From positions 124,001-188,000 of the forward strand of contig JAPXFQ010001387.1 of assembly GCA_028564705.1 (NCBI GenBank): 64,000 nucleotides of DNA. The letters are read 5' to 3'. Shown piece by piece: positions 51,866-63,954 of the stretch. A model generated the notes under the pieces. That model was not told the DNA's origin and searched no databases. It saw only the letters and a list, made by a program, of their open reading frames with translations. The stretch comes from Apricaphanius iberus (Eukaryota; Chordata; Actinopteri; Cyprinodontiformes; Aphaniidae). How positions within the stretch are numbered: position 1 is the stretch's first letter; every line of letters starts with the position of its first letter. The position numbers were made by a program, and so were the translations under genes.

Positions 51866-53025
51866 GTTTCATATCGTGTACAAACACTGTTATGCGCGAG
51901 GGATTGAGAATAAAATAACATTTGCATTTTGCCAAGGAAGGTTCCATGGGGTACAGTTTCCTCATTCAAGACATGAAAATCCATCACCTTTCGGCAAAAT
52001 TTGCTGCTTTGATTCCAAAACTAGGTCACCTACGTGACTTGTGTATGTCCAATGAGAAATCTTTTTTTTTTTTTTTCTGGGGTGCATGGCTTTATACATG
52101 AGGGGCAAAGGTTTCACTGGTTAACCAGTTTGACTATTAACTACGGGGTAAAATATTGTGTCAGATTTTAAAAAAATCTGTCTGTTGTTTTGTCATCCTC
52201 AACACCACAAAAAAAAAGAAGAAGAATAGCCTAATCCATAAACCAATTGATGCGCAACCTGCACGGACACAGCACCGAGTGGCAAGTTTTCAGATCAGTC
52301 TTGTCACTGACAGAAACTTGAGTTTCAATTAATTTTTACATCCGCTGGGTTATTTAGAATTAAAATCTATTTTGCCCGCCCCCAAGTCTAGTTTCCATTT
52401 ATTTCGGCTGCGCGATGCTAACTTCGGCAGCGGATCGGGCTCTTTTTCCAGCTCTTAGAGGCCGAGAGCTCAGTTGGTTGTGCTTTTGGTCCAGCAAAAA
52501 ACAAAGTTACAGTCAAAATCAACAGATTCAATGCTGTGCTGTGACCAAAGTGAGGAAAAAATACCTTTTCACTCTCCCGAGACAAAGACTCTCCTGTCTT
52601 GTGAGTTTATAGAATAATTAATGAGTGACTATTCCTAAACTTTCCATGCTGCTGAGCAGGGGCGTATCCAGGAGGATAATAAAGTGGGGCTAAAAGGGGC
52701 CTGTGTGGGTCTTGGTCCAAAATAAAAGCAAAGATGTTGTTCTAGTGGGGACCCAATCTGATTTTGGACACATTTTTGAATTTTCATCAGTTAGTGCCGC
52801 AAAATCCTGCAGGGACTGGTGTAGGATTCCCAGTAGAAACCAATAATAGGGACAGAGTAACAGACGAGACCCCATCGACATGTAACCACTGGATTTTGTA
52901 CTTTTTACTACTTTTTATATTTGAGTGTACATTTTACCAAACACTTAAATACAATACCAAAAGTTACACACAAACGGGATGACACAAGTTACAAATCAGG
53001 TTTTATGCACACACAGATGTTGTTA

Positions 53026-53582
53026 AGCTTGGTTAATGCTTGACGTATCCACGAGGTCCGCCTGGCTTCACCCGGCCAAATTACATAATTTCCGCAACCA
53101 TGCCCCCCGGCGCGGCATCTGAGAAGCCCAAATTTTCCGCACCGCTCACCTAGGACATTTTCTAACCATGCGGACATTTCCACATGGAAAAACATGGCGG
53201 ACTGGCAAGAGCTCCTACTGGCGGAAGTTGGTAAACAAAGACATCTTTATTATTCGCCCTATAAAGATCCCTGTGATCAAAATATTGTTTGACGAGTGGA
53301 CCTCTCCTTTTTCATCTTTTTTCCTAACAGTAGTAAAGGTTCTTCCTATTTGTTTAAGCTCATGGGAGTTACCATGTAAACAACAGTGATTTCTACTTCT
53401 ACTATGGTGTAGTGTTGTATGCATGCCGTAGAGCCCTACGTTGCCCCCAACAGTCTTCAAGAATATTGGCTCACAGTAGGGACAAGCCGCAAAAGGTATA
53501 AATGCTGCTAGAAGGCGTCTCGGCCAGTTCTGCACGTCTCATTTCCGCGCGGAATGTACATGCGTCAAGCATAAGCCAAACT
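53026..53582. mobile_element. Harbinger-type MITE
   Basis: Ends agcttggttaatgcttgacg and cgtcaagcataagccaaact are inverted. TTA lies at 53023-53025 and 53583-53585. The 557-bp interior is non-coding. The ends resemble those of 13643-14100. Confidence 0.8.
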
Positions 53583-54602
53583 TTAGTCTGTTTTTTCTCT
53601 AGACAAGTAACCTAATAAAATAAAATAACTGAACATTCTCGGGTGGGTTGTAGTGAAACCTGAACCACTAGAGGAAAAAAGTTGCAAGTTAACATCAGCT
53701 GATTTGGAGCACACTAAACCCCTAACCCGACTCTGACCCTTAACAGTTACAGTTCTTCTCACTGTATGTGTTGGTATAAGTTTGGGTCAACCAGTGGTTT
53801 AAAGAAACAGGCCTCTTTGTCAAACATACAAAAAAATCTTACAGAAATTAAACAAATACTTCCCTAGAAAGCCTTAGAAAAGGGATTGTTACCTGTTAAA
53901 GGTTGGATTTTTAGACATATTCTGGTAGATAATACCTCATCCACAAAAGTGTTCAAAGTTTTGGGGTTTTTTGCACATCAGAAAAGCCAAATTATGGTGC
54001 GTTTACACCACATGCATTGTCCTCATCACGCAATACTCCCAGTGCATCTAGTTTGACGTATATACATTTTTAAGCTGAAACTTGCTAAGCGTGTGTTCGG
54101 GCCTTTCTCTGCTGGAAGTTTAAACACTAGCAGGCTCGTGATTGGCTAGGCAACATTGACGTCACTACAGTGAAACGCTCTGATTGGTTGGCTCACTGCG
54201 TCAAGTCTGGTTGGGGACTTGATTGGATAAATAATAAATAAATAGTAAAAGCAGACATAACCAGAGTAGAAAAACAATATAACAATTGGAACACAGGAAC
54301 ATATTGAAAAATCCAAATATAGATAAATATTCACTAATCCCCATCCCCACATTAAAGCATGGTGGTGGCTGCATCATCCTGTTTTACTGCTGCACTCTCA
54401 GAAACCAAAATTGATGGACTCCAACAAAAAAATTTATATACACGTCTGAAATTTTTGTTTTCAATATCTGATAAAAAACAAGTAAAAAAACGTAGAAAGA
54501 AATCCTGACTGATCTGTGTCTCTGCCGCTTTAGATCCTCCGGTTTGGTTCCATATCACGGCGCACTTCCACACTCTCTGTCTTGCTCCACGCTCCACCCA
54601 CC

Positions 54603-54733
54603 TAGCACCCAACCGGACGTTGTTGTTGTTGTTTCTTCCTGTTGTTGTTGTTTTTTTTTTTCTTCTTTTAGTTCATTTTTTTTCTTTCGTTTCGTTTTTT
54701 TTGTTGATGTTGTTGTTGTCGTCCTCTCTCTAG
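54603..54733 (+). promoter_or_regulatory. GTT/T-rich tract before the short-isoform acceptor
   Basis: Runs of gttgtt and t stretches continue for about 130 bp to the acceptor tctctctag. It serves as an unusually long polypyrimidine/GU-rich region. A role in choosing the short terminal exon is inference. Confidence 0.35.
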
Positions 54734-55130
54734 GATCATATCATTACCCAGAACCCCCCTCTCCTCAAAGCCCTCAAAGAGACCCACTAGGCCACGCCCA
54801 CTAGGCCACTCTACCAATGGGGGCAGCAGCAAGAGGTCACATGACCCCGGACATGGCGCCTCTCCTCCACCTGTAGCAGCCAGAGACAGGCAGACATACA
54901 GGCAGACTGTAACGTTAAGCGAACACGCCCTGAACTCTTGTCTATGCATGGTTCTGACCGGACTTGGCCAAACTCTGTGGCTCCAAACGGCATGGTCCAG
55001 CTGGGAGGGGGAGGGGGGGTCAGTAGTCGGCGCACCTCCTACTCCTCCTCTTCCTTTCCTGCTTTTCATCTCTTTCTGTTTCATCCATCCAGATGTTTGG
55101 ATTAGGAATGAAGGGAGAAGAAGAGGAGGG
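54734..55130 (+). CDS. itsn1: Candidate terminal exon of the short itsn1 isoform, mostly 3' UTR (end not determined)
   Basis: The acceptor gtcctctctctag at 54721-54733 closes a long T/GTT-rich tract. Exon 49683-49877 ends in phase 1 with T, and this exon begins GA, so the spliced codon is TGA and the protein ends PSTQ-stop. Mammalian ITSN1-S also ends right after the equivalent DPSQQ. Only two coding bases are proposed; the rest would be 3' UTR. I could not fix the polyadenylation site, so the end is arbitrary. Confidence 0.45.
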
Positions 55131-55216
55131 TAATCAAGGAGAACTGTTGAGCTCTTTCCTTTTAAGATTGGACTAACGAACAGCTTTCTACCGGATCACA
55201 GTGACTGTATATATAT

Positions 55217-55246
55217 ACACACACACACTCACACACACTCACACAG
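55217..55246. repeat. (CA)n-type microsatellite
   Basis: Interrupted CA repeats with tcacacacac units. Confidence 0.85.
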
Positions 55247-55425
55247 CCTTGTGCCAGCAGGGTGAGGTGGATAGTGGGTCATTTTGTGGCTTTATGGGAG
55301 ATCTAGTCATTAGTCATTCACTCAACTCATTCCAATCTCTCCTTCATTTGTTGTTTGTTTTCTTAAGTTTTGACCCTGCTGCCATTGCTTTAGTCACCTG
55401 TCAGTCAAAGTTTCTGGCTGGCCCG

Positions 55426-55497
55426 TCCTCCCTCCCTCCCTCCCTTCCTCACTAACCGTCCCCCCTCCCTCCCTCCCTTCCTCACTAACCGTACCCC
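55426..55497. repeat. Two tandem copies of a C/T-rich unit
   Basis: The unit ccctccctccctcccttcct followed by cactaaccgt occurs twice in succession. Confidence 0.85.
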
Positions 55498-55922
55498 CCA
55501 TAGCTTCACAGAAAGACCCACTATCTGCTGGGAGGATAAGTCTCTGAGTTCAAACTATCTCCTCTCCTCAGTACCAAAGATTCCCTTGTTCTCCTGAATC
55601 TGTCTTCTCCCCCCGTGATGTACTGGTGGCAGCAGAGGGTTAAAGGGATGGTTTACGGTTAGAGTTAAAACATCGCATGCAGGTAATATCTTACCTGGTC
55701 CGATCGGATTTTCACCTTTTGAAAACGGCTTCCATTTTATGAACATCATCATCATTAACATCGTTAATGCTAACTATGTTTTATGAGTTTTTAAAATCTT
55801 GTTGCATTTGCATTGGGTATTTATTTACAGACAAACTGGTGATGGCTAATGCAGAAAAACCAAGACAGGAGGCGGAGCAACACCAATAATGTTCCTGTTT
55901 GAAACATGTTTGGAGTGTAGAG

Positions 55923-56401
55923 CGGGGGTGCCCAAACTTTTTCCCTCAGAGGGCCAAAATGAAAATCTGTCAGAGAGTCACGGGCAAAATGTAATAATAT
56001 TTTTCTCGAAATACAAAGACTAATAGTAAAGTCTAGGTTTTTTATAAAGTCATTTAGCCTTCATTTCTGTCCATATATCATTAAATAGAATGACAAATAA
56101 GTAATTTATAGCTAATTACAACATATATCTAAACTTCAGTATTGAGTAAAACAATTATTCTTCCTCCTAGCATTTAAAAAAACATATTTTACAAACCTAC
56201 TCTACATTCCCCTTGTAGTTCCTTGTATTTGAATTTTTACTAGATTTTTGATATTTCAAATATAATATAAGCATTATGCGATAGGACCGTATGCACCCCA
56301 ATATACTCATATATACAATACTCATTGGGACCACGAACCAAAAATAATATCATCAGTGAAAGAATATTCATGATCAATTTTGGCCACTTTTGGCACCCTT
56401 G
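55923..56401. mobile_element. hAT element, Charlie-like ends
   Basis: Ends cgggggtgcccaaacttttt and ggccacttttggcacccttg are imperfect inverses of the familiar caggggtgcccaaac terminus. Flanks gtgtagag (55915-55922) and gtgtaggg (56402-56409) agree at seven of eight. 479 bp, non-coding. Confidence 0.85.
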
Positions 56402-57149
56402 GTGTAGGGCATTTAAAGGGGAATTCTTTTTCTTTTTTTCTCAACATGAACCTTATTTTTAGCTAATTTTATGTTCTTGAACTCACCCTGAGATTTTTGG
56501 GGCCAGTCTGAGCCGTTGAGCAGTAATTATATTCACTTCCTTCATCAGCGCTTCTTCATTCTCTTCAGGGCCGATTCAAGCATAATACACGTTTACACCG
56601 CAGCAGGGTTGTTGAAGGAAATTTCCGTTTTTGTTTTTTATTCAACAGTCCTGGTGCAGCGTAAATGTGTATTGCGTCCGAATCGGTCCGGAACAGAATC
56701 AAGAAGCAATTCCAAGGCGTTCATAAATCCAAGGGGAATATAAACATGGTAAAATTACTGTGTTTTGGGCAAATTAAACCTTATTACAAGCGGAATTTGT
56801 CCTGCTCCGAGCACTCCCGTTCTATGGATGTCCACTGATGGAGGAAATTAATATAAATACTGCTTAACGGCTCAGATTGGGTCCAGAATTTTCAGGGGGA
56901 GTAAGAAAAATTTGCTAAAAATAAAATAATGTTTAGTTAAACCACTGTAGTGTTGCATTGAATTTGACTTTGGAATTCCAACTTGCACCAAGCTGCCGTC
57001 TGCCATTGCAGTTATAGTCTAAGCAGGCTATGGAAGGGGAGCCTATGGAAGCTGAACTTAGTCGACTTGGTCATTTTGTTAGTGTAATTTGGAAAAACGC
57101 AAACAGGAGCCATGTTGATGTCTGCAGTAGCAAGTTCTGTCTAACCCTC

Positions 57150-57336
57150 CAACGTCATAGACTAAAAGTCTTGGCTTGAAATCTTCTTTTACACATTCCA
57201 CATTTCTCTGAGAAATAAATGAACACAAATTGAAGGATTTTGTTTTTCTCTACTGGTAGGTCTGTGAAATAGGTATACATTTTTTAAGTAAATGGTCTGA
57301 AAAGAAATGTCCTTGAAGAAACCTCTAGGAACCCTG
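57150..57336 (+). repeat. Dispersed repeat with CAGGGTT end, copy 2
   Basis: It shares ctctgagaaataaatgaaca and aaggattttgttt with the copy at 41543. It ends cctctaggaaccctg, the inverse of a cagggttcct terminus. Confidence 0.55.
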
Positions 57337-57392
57337 TATTTTCACAGCTTTGTTTTTTATATTACGCAGTTACAGTTAGTGTGTTCCACATT

Positions 57393-57598
57393 GGAGGCGA
57401 CTGTGGCGCAGTGGTAGAGTAGTTGGCTTGCAATCGGAGGGTCGTAGGTTCTATTCCAGCTTCTTCTAGTCACATGTCGATGGGGGTTTGACATCATCTT
57501 ACTGAGCTATGTTGGCTATGTGAGTGTGAATGGGTGAATGTGGCTTCAATGTAAAGCGCTTTGAGTGGTCAGTATGACTAGATAAGTTCAGTAGATAA
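57393..57598 (+). mobile_element. tRNA-derived SINE with L2-like tail
   Basis: The head gactgtggcgcagtggtaga and gtcgtaggttctattcc are good boxes A and B. The body gtgaatgggtgaatgtggct and tail tgtaaagcgctttgagtggt match the SINE at 18600. Confidence 0.85.
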
Positions 57599-60139
57599 AG
57601 ATCATCGCTGGTGCAGTCCCTCCTTCCTCGTCTTTTTTCTTTGTAAACAACCATCCAGAAGTGACTATTTTAAAACTCAGTAAAATTCTTTTTTGCACAA
57701 ACACAATGTTTTCAAACCTTGAGACTTATATGTTGCAGGTAAGATAGAAAGTGCTTACCTTTTAACAGAACATCTCTTTAAAAAACAAAAAACCTGGCAC
57801 TGTCCCTTTAAATCTCTTGCTGCTCTGCTGCTTGCCTTCTGCGTCCCAGCTGGGGAAGGTGAAGCGGGGAAGGGGCTGAAACAGAAATCCGCTCGGTGCT
57901 GAAGCTGTGCAGCAACCAAATCACACATACCGAGCCGGCACACAATGACACACTCACATCAGTCATGTTTTAATGTGTAAAACCTTACCATGCTGACTGT
58001 ATTAACTTTAAACAACCTGTTTAATGTTTAGTTCTTCCTTTTTTTGTTTACATTCTTACTGTTTTGTCTGTTGCAATGAAAATGGGAGCCATTAGCGCAA
58101 CAACGAGCTAGACCAAGACAGTGACACCGTGATGGACGCACATGGATGGAGTTGGGAAGAAACATGTAGGGGTGACATGGTTAAGCCATGGCTACATTCA
58201 GATGTCTGAGTCATTCCAGTGAGAGGAGTCATATGACTTTCTCACCTTCATCATAGTTTTAGTTTCAGGCTTGATCTTGGTTCAGTTCGTACAAATTATG
58301 TCTGAGGAGCTTAACATCTGCCTATAGCTTCATATTAAACACAAAGATACCATATTATTATATATACACAGCTATATTCATCCTATTTTCCACCTGCTAA
58401 AAGTAGCAAAACCAAGGTAATAACAGTGTTTCCTAAAATGCCAAACTGCTTTTGTACTTCCTTTCTTCCCCTTGCTAAGCAGGTGCTGTTTTATGCTTGG
58501 TAGGACACTTGCTCAACTTTGAGCTCCTTTTTGCACTAAACACAAACGTGTTTTAGCCGTGCACAATCGTTTCACCCCTCTGAGATGTTAAGGAAACAGT
58601 TTTGCTTTTTACGGAAACATCTATAAGACAGGACTGAAAAAAAGCAGCTTTTTCTAAACATTGTGCAGTTTCTCCAATTCCACGTAGCTGAAACCAGTAG
58701 AGATGCACCGATCGGAGATCTGTGGAAGATATATATTTTTATAAAGCACTTATGTGCTGATACCGATTGTGGACTTTTCTAATTTCTATTAAAACCTGTG
58801 TAGGTCATAGCACCTTTTTTTAGTGGCTTGGATTGTAAGCGGTAGAGAGCGACTGTTATGACTTTTTCTATTGCAGAAAGCCGATATGGCCTGCTGATGT
58901 ATGTATTTTTGGGGGGGGTTGTTGTCTGAAGTTTTTTTATTGTTGCCTTTTTTTGCTTGTTAAACGCCCCACTAATAACAACAGTGGACGTACAACACTT
59001 CTGAACCTAATCACGTTTGAACAGTGAATTTGACAAACTCTTGACACTTTATTTTGTGCACTGTAGAGCATTAAAAAAAAACATTTATCCAAAGGTAATC
59101 AAACAAATGAATAGGCAGACCAAGTATTAAGTACACAGAACAGCTAAATAAAAAGAAATGCTATCACACAGCTTTACTGAACAGAAGAAACTATTATTGT
59201 TATTTTTGTTTTGTATCCACAGATATAGTAATTATAAAAGTTTAGGGTCTTCTGTTAACAAATACAAACTAAATTACCATAATAAGATCACAGAAAAAAA
59301 ATAATGTTACACATTTCTATGTCCTTAGATGTATTTCATATTCTTGACTGTTAATGTTAGACAGATTTAATGTGGAAACTCACTGTATAATGTATTTTTT
59401 CTGAATATATTTAATCAGGCAATATTAATTGGCATTATATAGTGAACAGAAAAAAAACAGATAATAGCTAGCGTTTATACAGTGATTATTATTATTAGTA
59501 ACGCTGTAGAGCAGCTGCTGTCATTTCTACCCCACACAGTGAAATTCTGACTCATGCAGGAAAACTATTTATCTGCCGATCAATGTATCATTCTATCTGT
59601 AGTTAGCATTACTAATGTAAAGCATTACTAATTGTAAGCAATAATAATGCTAGAACCTTTTAATAATAAAAATGAGCAAATGTGCTAGAATACTTTCAGC
59701 CTTCTGGTTTTCTCCTGAATTCAGCTCTAGGTTCTTATGCTTTTTAACCAGTATGGTAAAACATCCAAAGCAAGGTGTTACTTAACTTCCTGAGTCAGAT
59801 TTCCCTAAAATCTGGAGAAGTTGGGATGAAACAACAGAAGTACCTAAAGGTTAAAGTATGAACTAATTACAACCTGGTAAAGTCTGGGTTTCTTTTGCAG
59901 CAGCTGCAATGTCCCCATTTCCAACAGAGGGATGATCAGACTGCATCACTCCCTGCAGAAAGAGACGCCATCGAGTCTCGCTGTGATGTTGGATGCACAA
60001 ATCGCACAATAAAAACAAAATGTGCAATTTGTAGAATTCTGTTGACTCCCATCCCTTTTAAGGCAAACTAAAATCTCTTTGATTCTAGGCTATGAGAAGA
60101 AACGATTAGAACGATAATTAAAAATGCAACAACGTGCAT

Positions 60140-60300
60140 TGATTAGGCTAACAAATAAGCTAACATTGCAAACCAACACTGCAACTGCAAGATAAATCGC
60201 AAATATTAATAATGGGAACTAGAGCTATGTAAAGAGGTGGCTTCTCTATCTGTAGCCAGGTAGCACACGCATTTCCTGAGTTGAACAAATAATCACTCTA
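60140..60300 (+). repeat. Block shared with 46785-46950
   Basis: ggctaacaaataagctaaca, gcaaaccaacactgcaactg and gggaactagagctatgtaaa repeat the order seen at 46785. Confidence 0.6.
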
Positions 60301-60326
60301 AAAATAAACTCTGTTTCCTGTTAAAC

Positions 60327-60388
60327 AGCGCTTATATTTGCTAATCACTTAATGTTTTAATATGAAGTGATTAGCAAACATAAGCGCT
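60327..60388. repeat. Long near-perfect hairpin
   Basis: Arms of 24 bp, beginning agcgcttatatttgctaatc at 60327 and ending gcaaacataagcgct at 60388, pair with one mismatch around a loop of 14 nt. Confidence 0.9.
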
Positions 60389-62054
60389 TTAAAACATCTC
60401 ACAGATGCAGAAATTTGATCTTCCCTAATTAACACTTTCATTTAGGTTTGATTAAACTCATTTATTCCGGGGGGAAAAATCACAGTTTTGAGTTAAGCAG
60501 AAAATCAGACCAGTTCTGTTAATGAGCAGATCTCTCGGTGCATCTCCACAAGGAAGTGCGTTTATTCCAGCCGGATTATTCTCCCGCCTCATTCCATCCT
60601 GAAAAAGTCACGTTTTAGTGTCATTTTACTGAGTCGGCTGATGCATTAAGAGGACTGCTTCGCAAATTAGCTACAGTGTGTTACCAGTTATAGTCGACTC
60701 AACCTATTTTTATTTTTTTTGCATAGCAACAGAATAGTATTAGAGGGACTACCATATCGTTTTTGTATTGGGGTTATTTGTTGTTGTTTATCAAATTGAC
60801 AGTATTGTGATTTTCTTGTTTACCCTCAGAAACACGAATGAAACGATTATCGAAATACTTTTTATACAAGAAGCAATCATCTCGTAGCATTGTGAGCCTG
60901 CTTATTCTCCTTTGTTTCCTCATCGTGTCAGTATTGGAGGTAAAGAGATCTCTGATTGGTTAAGGATTTAAAGTCATTAGGTTTGTTTTGGGAGCTTCTT
61001 TTTATTTACTTTCACTTTCTTTTTTTTCTTTTTTTTTTGTAAACCAGTTTGGTTACTAATGATCAAGGCTTGTCAGACAGAGCTTATAATACCGAAACGA
61101 GCAAGCTAGACCAGAGCCACGCCCTCCACACTAGTTTGGTTGAGGATATGACGGCTGAATGAAGTCGTCACCTGCCATCCGCTGTTACTAATGTCTCCGC
61201 TTTTATTCATCTGTATCATTCGAAACTATGCAGATCAAAGAGATTAATGTTTCCATATGTATGCACAGTTTATTGTTGGTAGAATGAACTTTTTTTATGA
61301 TGTATTGCAATGGTTTTAACCAAAAAAAGGTAAACTGGCTCTGGTTTAGTCTGCTTTGTTAAAAATATAAATAGTCTTTTGGATCTATAATTAATCTATG
61401 AATGGCCATGTGCCATCCTCCTTGTGGAAACATATATCTAAACTGTTGAATTAATGAATGAATGAAAACAAAGCCAAATGTAATCAGAGAAGTGGCAGTG
61501 AGTGAATGAATGGATGTGTGAATGATTGAAACGATGCATAAATGAGCAGTTTTTATGGAAACCAATAAAACAGATGGAGTCACAGAGTACTTGAATGAGT
61601 GAACAAACTACAGAATCATGGTGGTTATTGAATTGTTTTAATGAGTGGAGGCTTTCACAAACAGTGAAACCTGGTTTTGATGATTAAACACTAGATGGAC
61701 TGCAGACAACTGCCCTTGTTACTTGTTTCATTACACACACACACACAGTATTTTAAAAGCTCTTAAAATATCAACTTGGAGTATACGCACTTCAAACCGC
61801 AAAATATTCCCTATATATTTTAACATGCACGATAAAGGAAAAATCAGAAGCTACTGCCTGACTGTAAAGTGGATTGCAAAAGTATTTAATCATTTTGCTT
61901 AGAAACCTAAACCATAACCACTTAAGTCCAATAATAAATTGTTAATTTCAAATATAGTTGTGCCCAAACTATTTATATTTTTGTGTTTAACAAAGAAGTT
62001 TGTTTCCGAACTGAACAAATCAGCAATCCTCTCTCCAAAGTCAGTTAAATTCAC

Positions 62055-62170
62055 TTTATCATACAGCACTAATTCACAACAAATATATTCACAAGGTAAA
62101 TCATTAAAACAAGTCATGTTGATCCAGTCATAGAGACAGACTGTGGGTCAAGTTCATACATTCCAATTTG
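62055..62170 (-). mobile_element. L2-type 3' tail fragment, antisense
   Basis: aattcactttatcatacagc, aattcacaacaaatatattc and later ttcatacattccaatttgat parallel the antisense L2 tails at 17830 and 34655. Confidence 0.5.
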
Positions 62171-62559
62171 ATCTTGGATATCAAACAAGGATGTTGAGTT
62201 CAGTTCATTATGAAATAACGTAAGGGAAGCTAGCAGAATGCATTAAGTCACTGATGTGCAGCTATACTTGATGCATCTATGAATGGTCATAAAGATAATA
62301 AAATAATGTGAATGTGTTAGTTTTGAAAATAAATGTAGGGCAATCAAAAGTTTTTTCAAACATGACATGTCAAGAATGATTTTTACCTTTCTGTGATCAA
62401 TAAAATTCATTGTTTTATTTTGACAAATAAAATGAATCTTCAGACCAGCTTCTACCATACCCCATCCACTATTATTGTGATAGTTACCTTTGATGAGTTC
62501 CATGTCTTTGAGAATGAATGGCCTTTTGCCATCATCCTAATCTAACCTTTCACACTGAT

Positions 62560-63790
62560 AGGGACTTGTTAGACAAACATTACTTCAATTCAGACAAAAC
62601 CTGTTTGTAAAAAATAGAAGATTACTGCTTTTAAATGATTTTTTAAATTATTATTAAGGGAGAAAACAATCAAAACCTACCTGACCCCGTGTGACAAAGT
62701 GATTTTCCCCTAAACCTAATACCTGGTTGGGGCACTCTTAGTAGACACAACTTCAATATAGTGTTGGCGATAACTAAGAATTGTGTATTTATCCAGCTTT
62801 GGAGGAATCTTGACCCACTTATCTGTGTGGAATTGTTGTAATTCAGCCTTATTGGAGGGTTTTCCAGCATGAACCGCCATTTTTAAGGTCATGTCGCAGC
62901 TTCTCAATAGGATACATTCTGTTTTTCTTTAGCCAATCAAAGGTGGACTTGGCACAGTGTTTGGTAACAAAATCCTGCTGCAGAACCCAGGTTGGTTTCA
63001 GCATTGAGCTGACTGGCAGATGGCCGGACTTTCTCCTTCAGCAGAATTCATGCTTCCATTTATCGCAGCAAGTCTTCCAGGTGCTGAAGCACCTAAACAG
63101 CACCACACCATCACATTACCACTTACTGTTGATATGATGTTCTTTTTCTGCAATGCAACTTTTTTTTTTACCCCATTGTAATCGAACAAGCCGTAGTTAC
63201 TTTTGTCTCGTCTGTCCACATAGGATTTCCCTAGAAGTCTTTGGGATCATCAGGATATTTTTCTGGCTAAACCAAGACAAGCATTCGTTTTCTTTTTGTT
63301 CGGCTGTGGTTTTTGTCTTGGAACTCTGCCATGCTGGCCATTTTTCTCTTTATGATTGAGTCATTTTGGTCGACCGGCAGCTCCTGGGAAGGTTCACCAC
63401 TGTTCCATGTTTTCACCATTTTGTGGATAACGGCTCTCACTGTGGTTTAGAGATCTCACCAAATTTCTTTCTCATTTGCTCCTGAATTTCTTTGGATCTC
63501 AGCATGATGTCTGGCTTTTGAGGAGCTTTTGGTCTACATCTCTTTGTCGTCTAATTGACGGGTCTAATTCAAGTCATTCCCTGATTTAAGACAGGTGTGG
63601 CTAGAGAAAATTGAACTCAGGTGTGATGAAACACGGGGCAATCACACAAGGTCATGCAGGTTATTTTCCTTCCTTAATAATAAATACCATCATTTAAGAA
63701 GTCAATATTGTATTTAATTGTTTCATGTTTGAGTAATATTTAAATCTTTTGTGACAAACAGGCAAAAAAAGGAATTAGACAAGGGTTTTT
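62560..63790 (-). mobile_element. Tc1-like transposon with long terminal repeats
   Basis: The - strand has frameshifted Tc1-type transposase pieces such as VMVWCCLGASAPGRLAAING and AGKPSNKAELQQF with WVKIPPK. Left (62585-62705) and right (63625-63770) flanks are imperfect inverses over more than 100 bp, sharing ttattattaagg and the cctgtttgt block. It is inactive. Confidence 0.75.
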
Positions 63791-63954
63791 CCTCTCCACT
63801 GTTGCTACATGCTTGCTCATTATCAGGGATTGCTGTGAAGTCAATGACAACGCAGGTGACCGTCTAGTGTCACTACTTGTTCGTCCAGGAGGATTCTAAG
63901 TTTATTTTTTTTACTGATTTGAATAATGAATTGAATGATTAACTGGAATGTTTG

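Larger units (their letters stand above)
58702..60546. mobile_element. Possible hAT-type element
   Basis: tagagatgcaccgatcggag at 58702 is inverted as ctctcggtgcatctcca ending near 60546. The flanking 8-mers do not match, so the pairing is tentative. The interior includes the hairpin at 60327-60388 and the block shared with 46785. Confidence 0.4.

Noticed and set aside
53168..53389. An open frame inside the Harbinger-type MITE
   Set aside because: The element is short, non-coding by family, and the frame has no similarity I know.
54544..54804. A 86-codon frame over the GTT-rich tract
   Set aside because: Its Val/Ser/Phe runs come from the GTT/T repeat, which acts as the acceptor tract.
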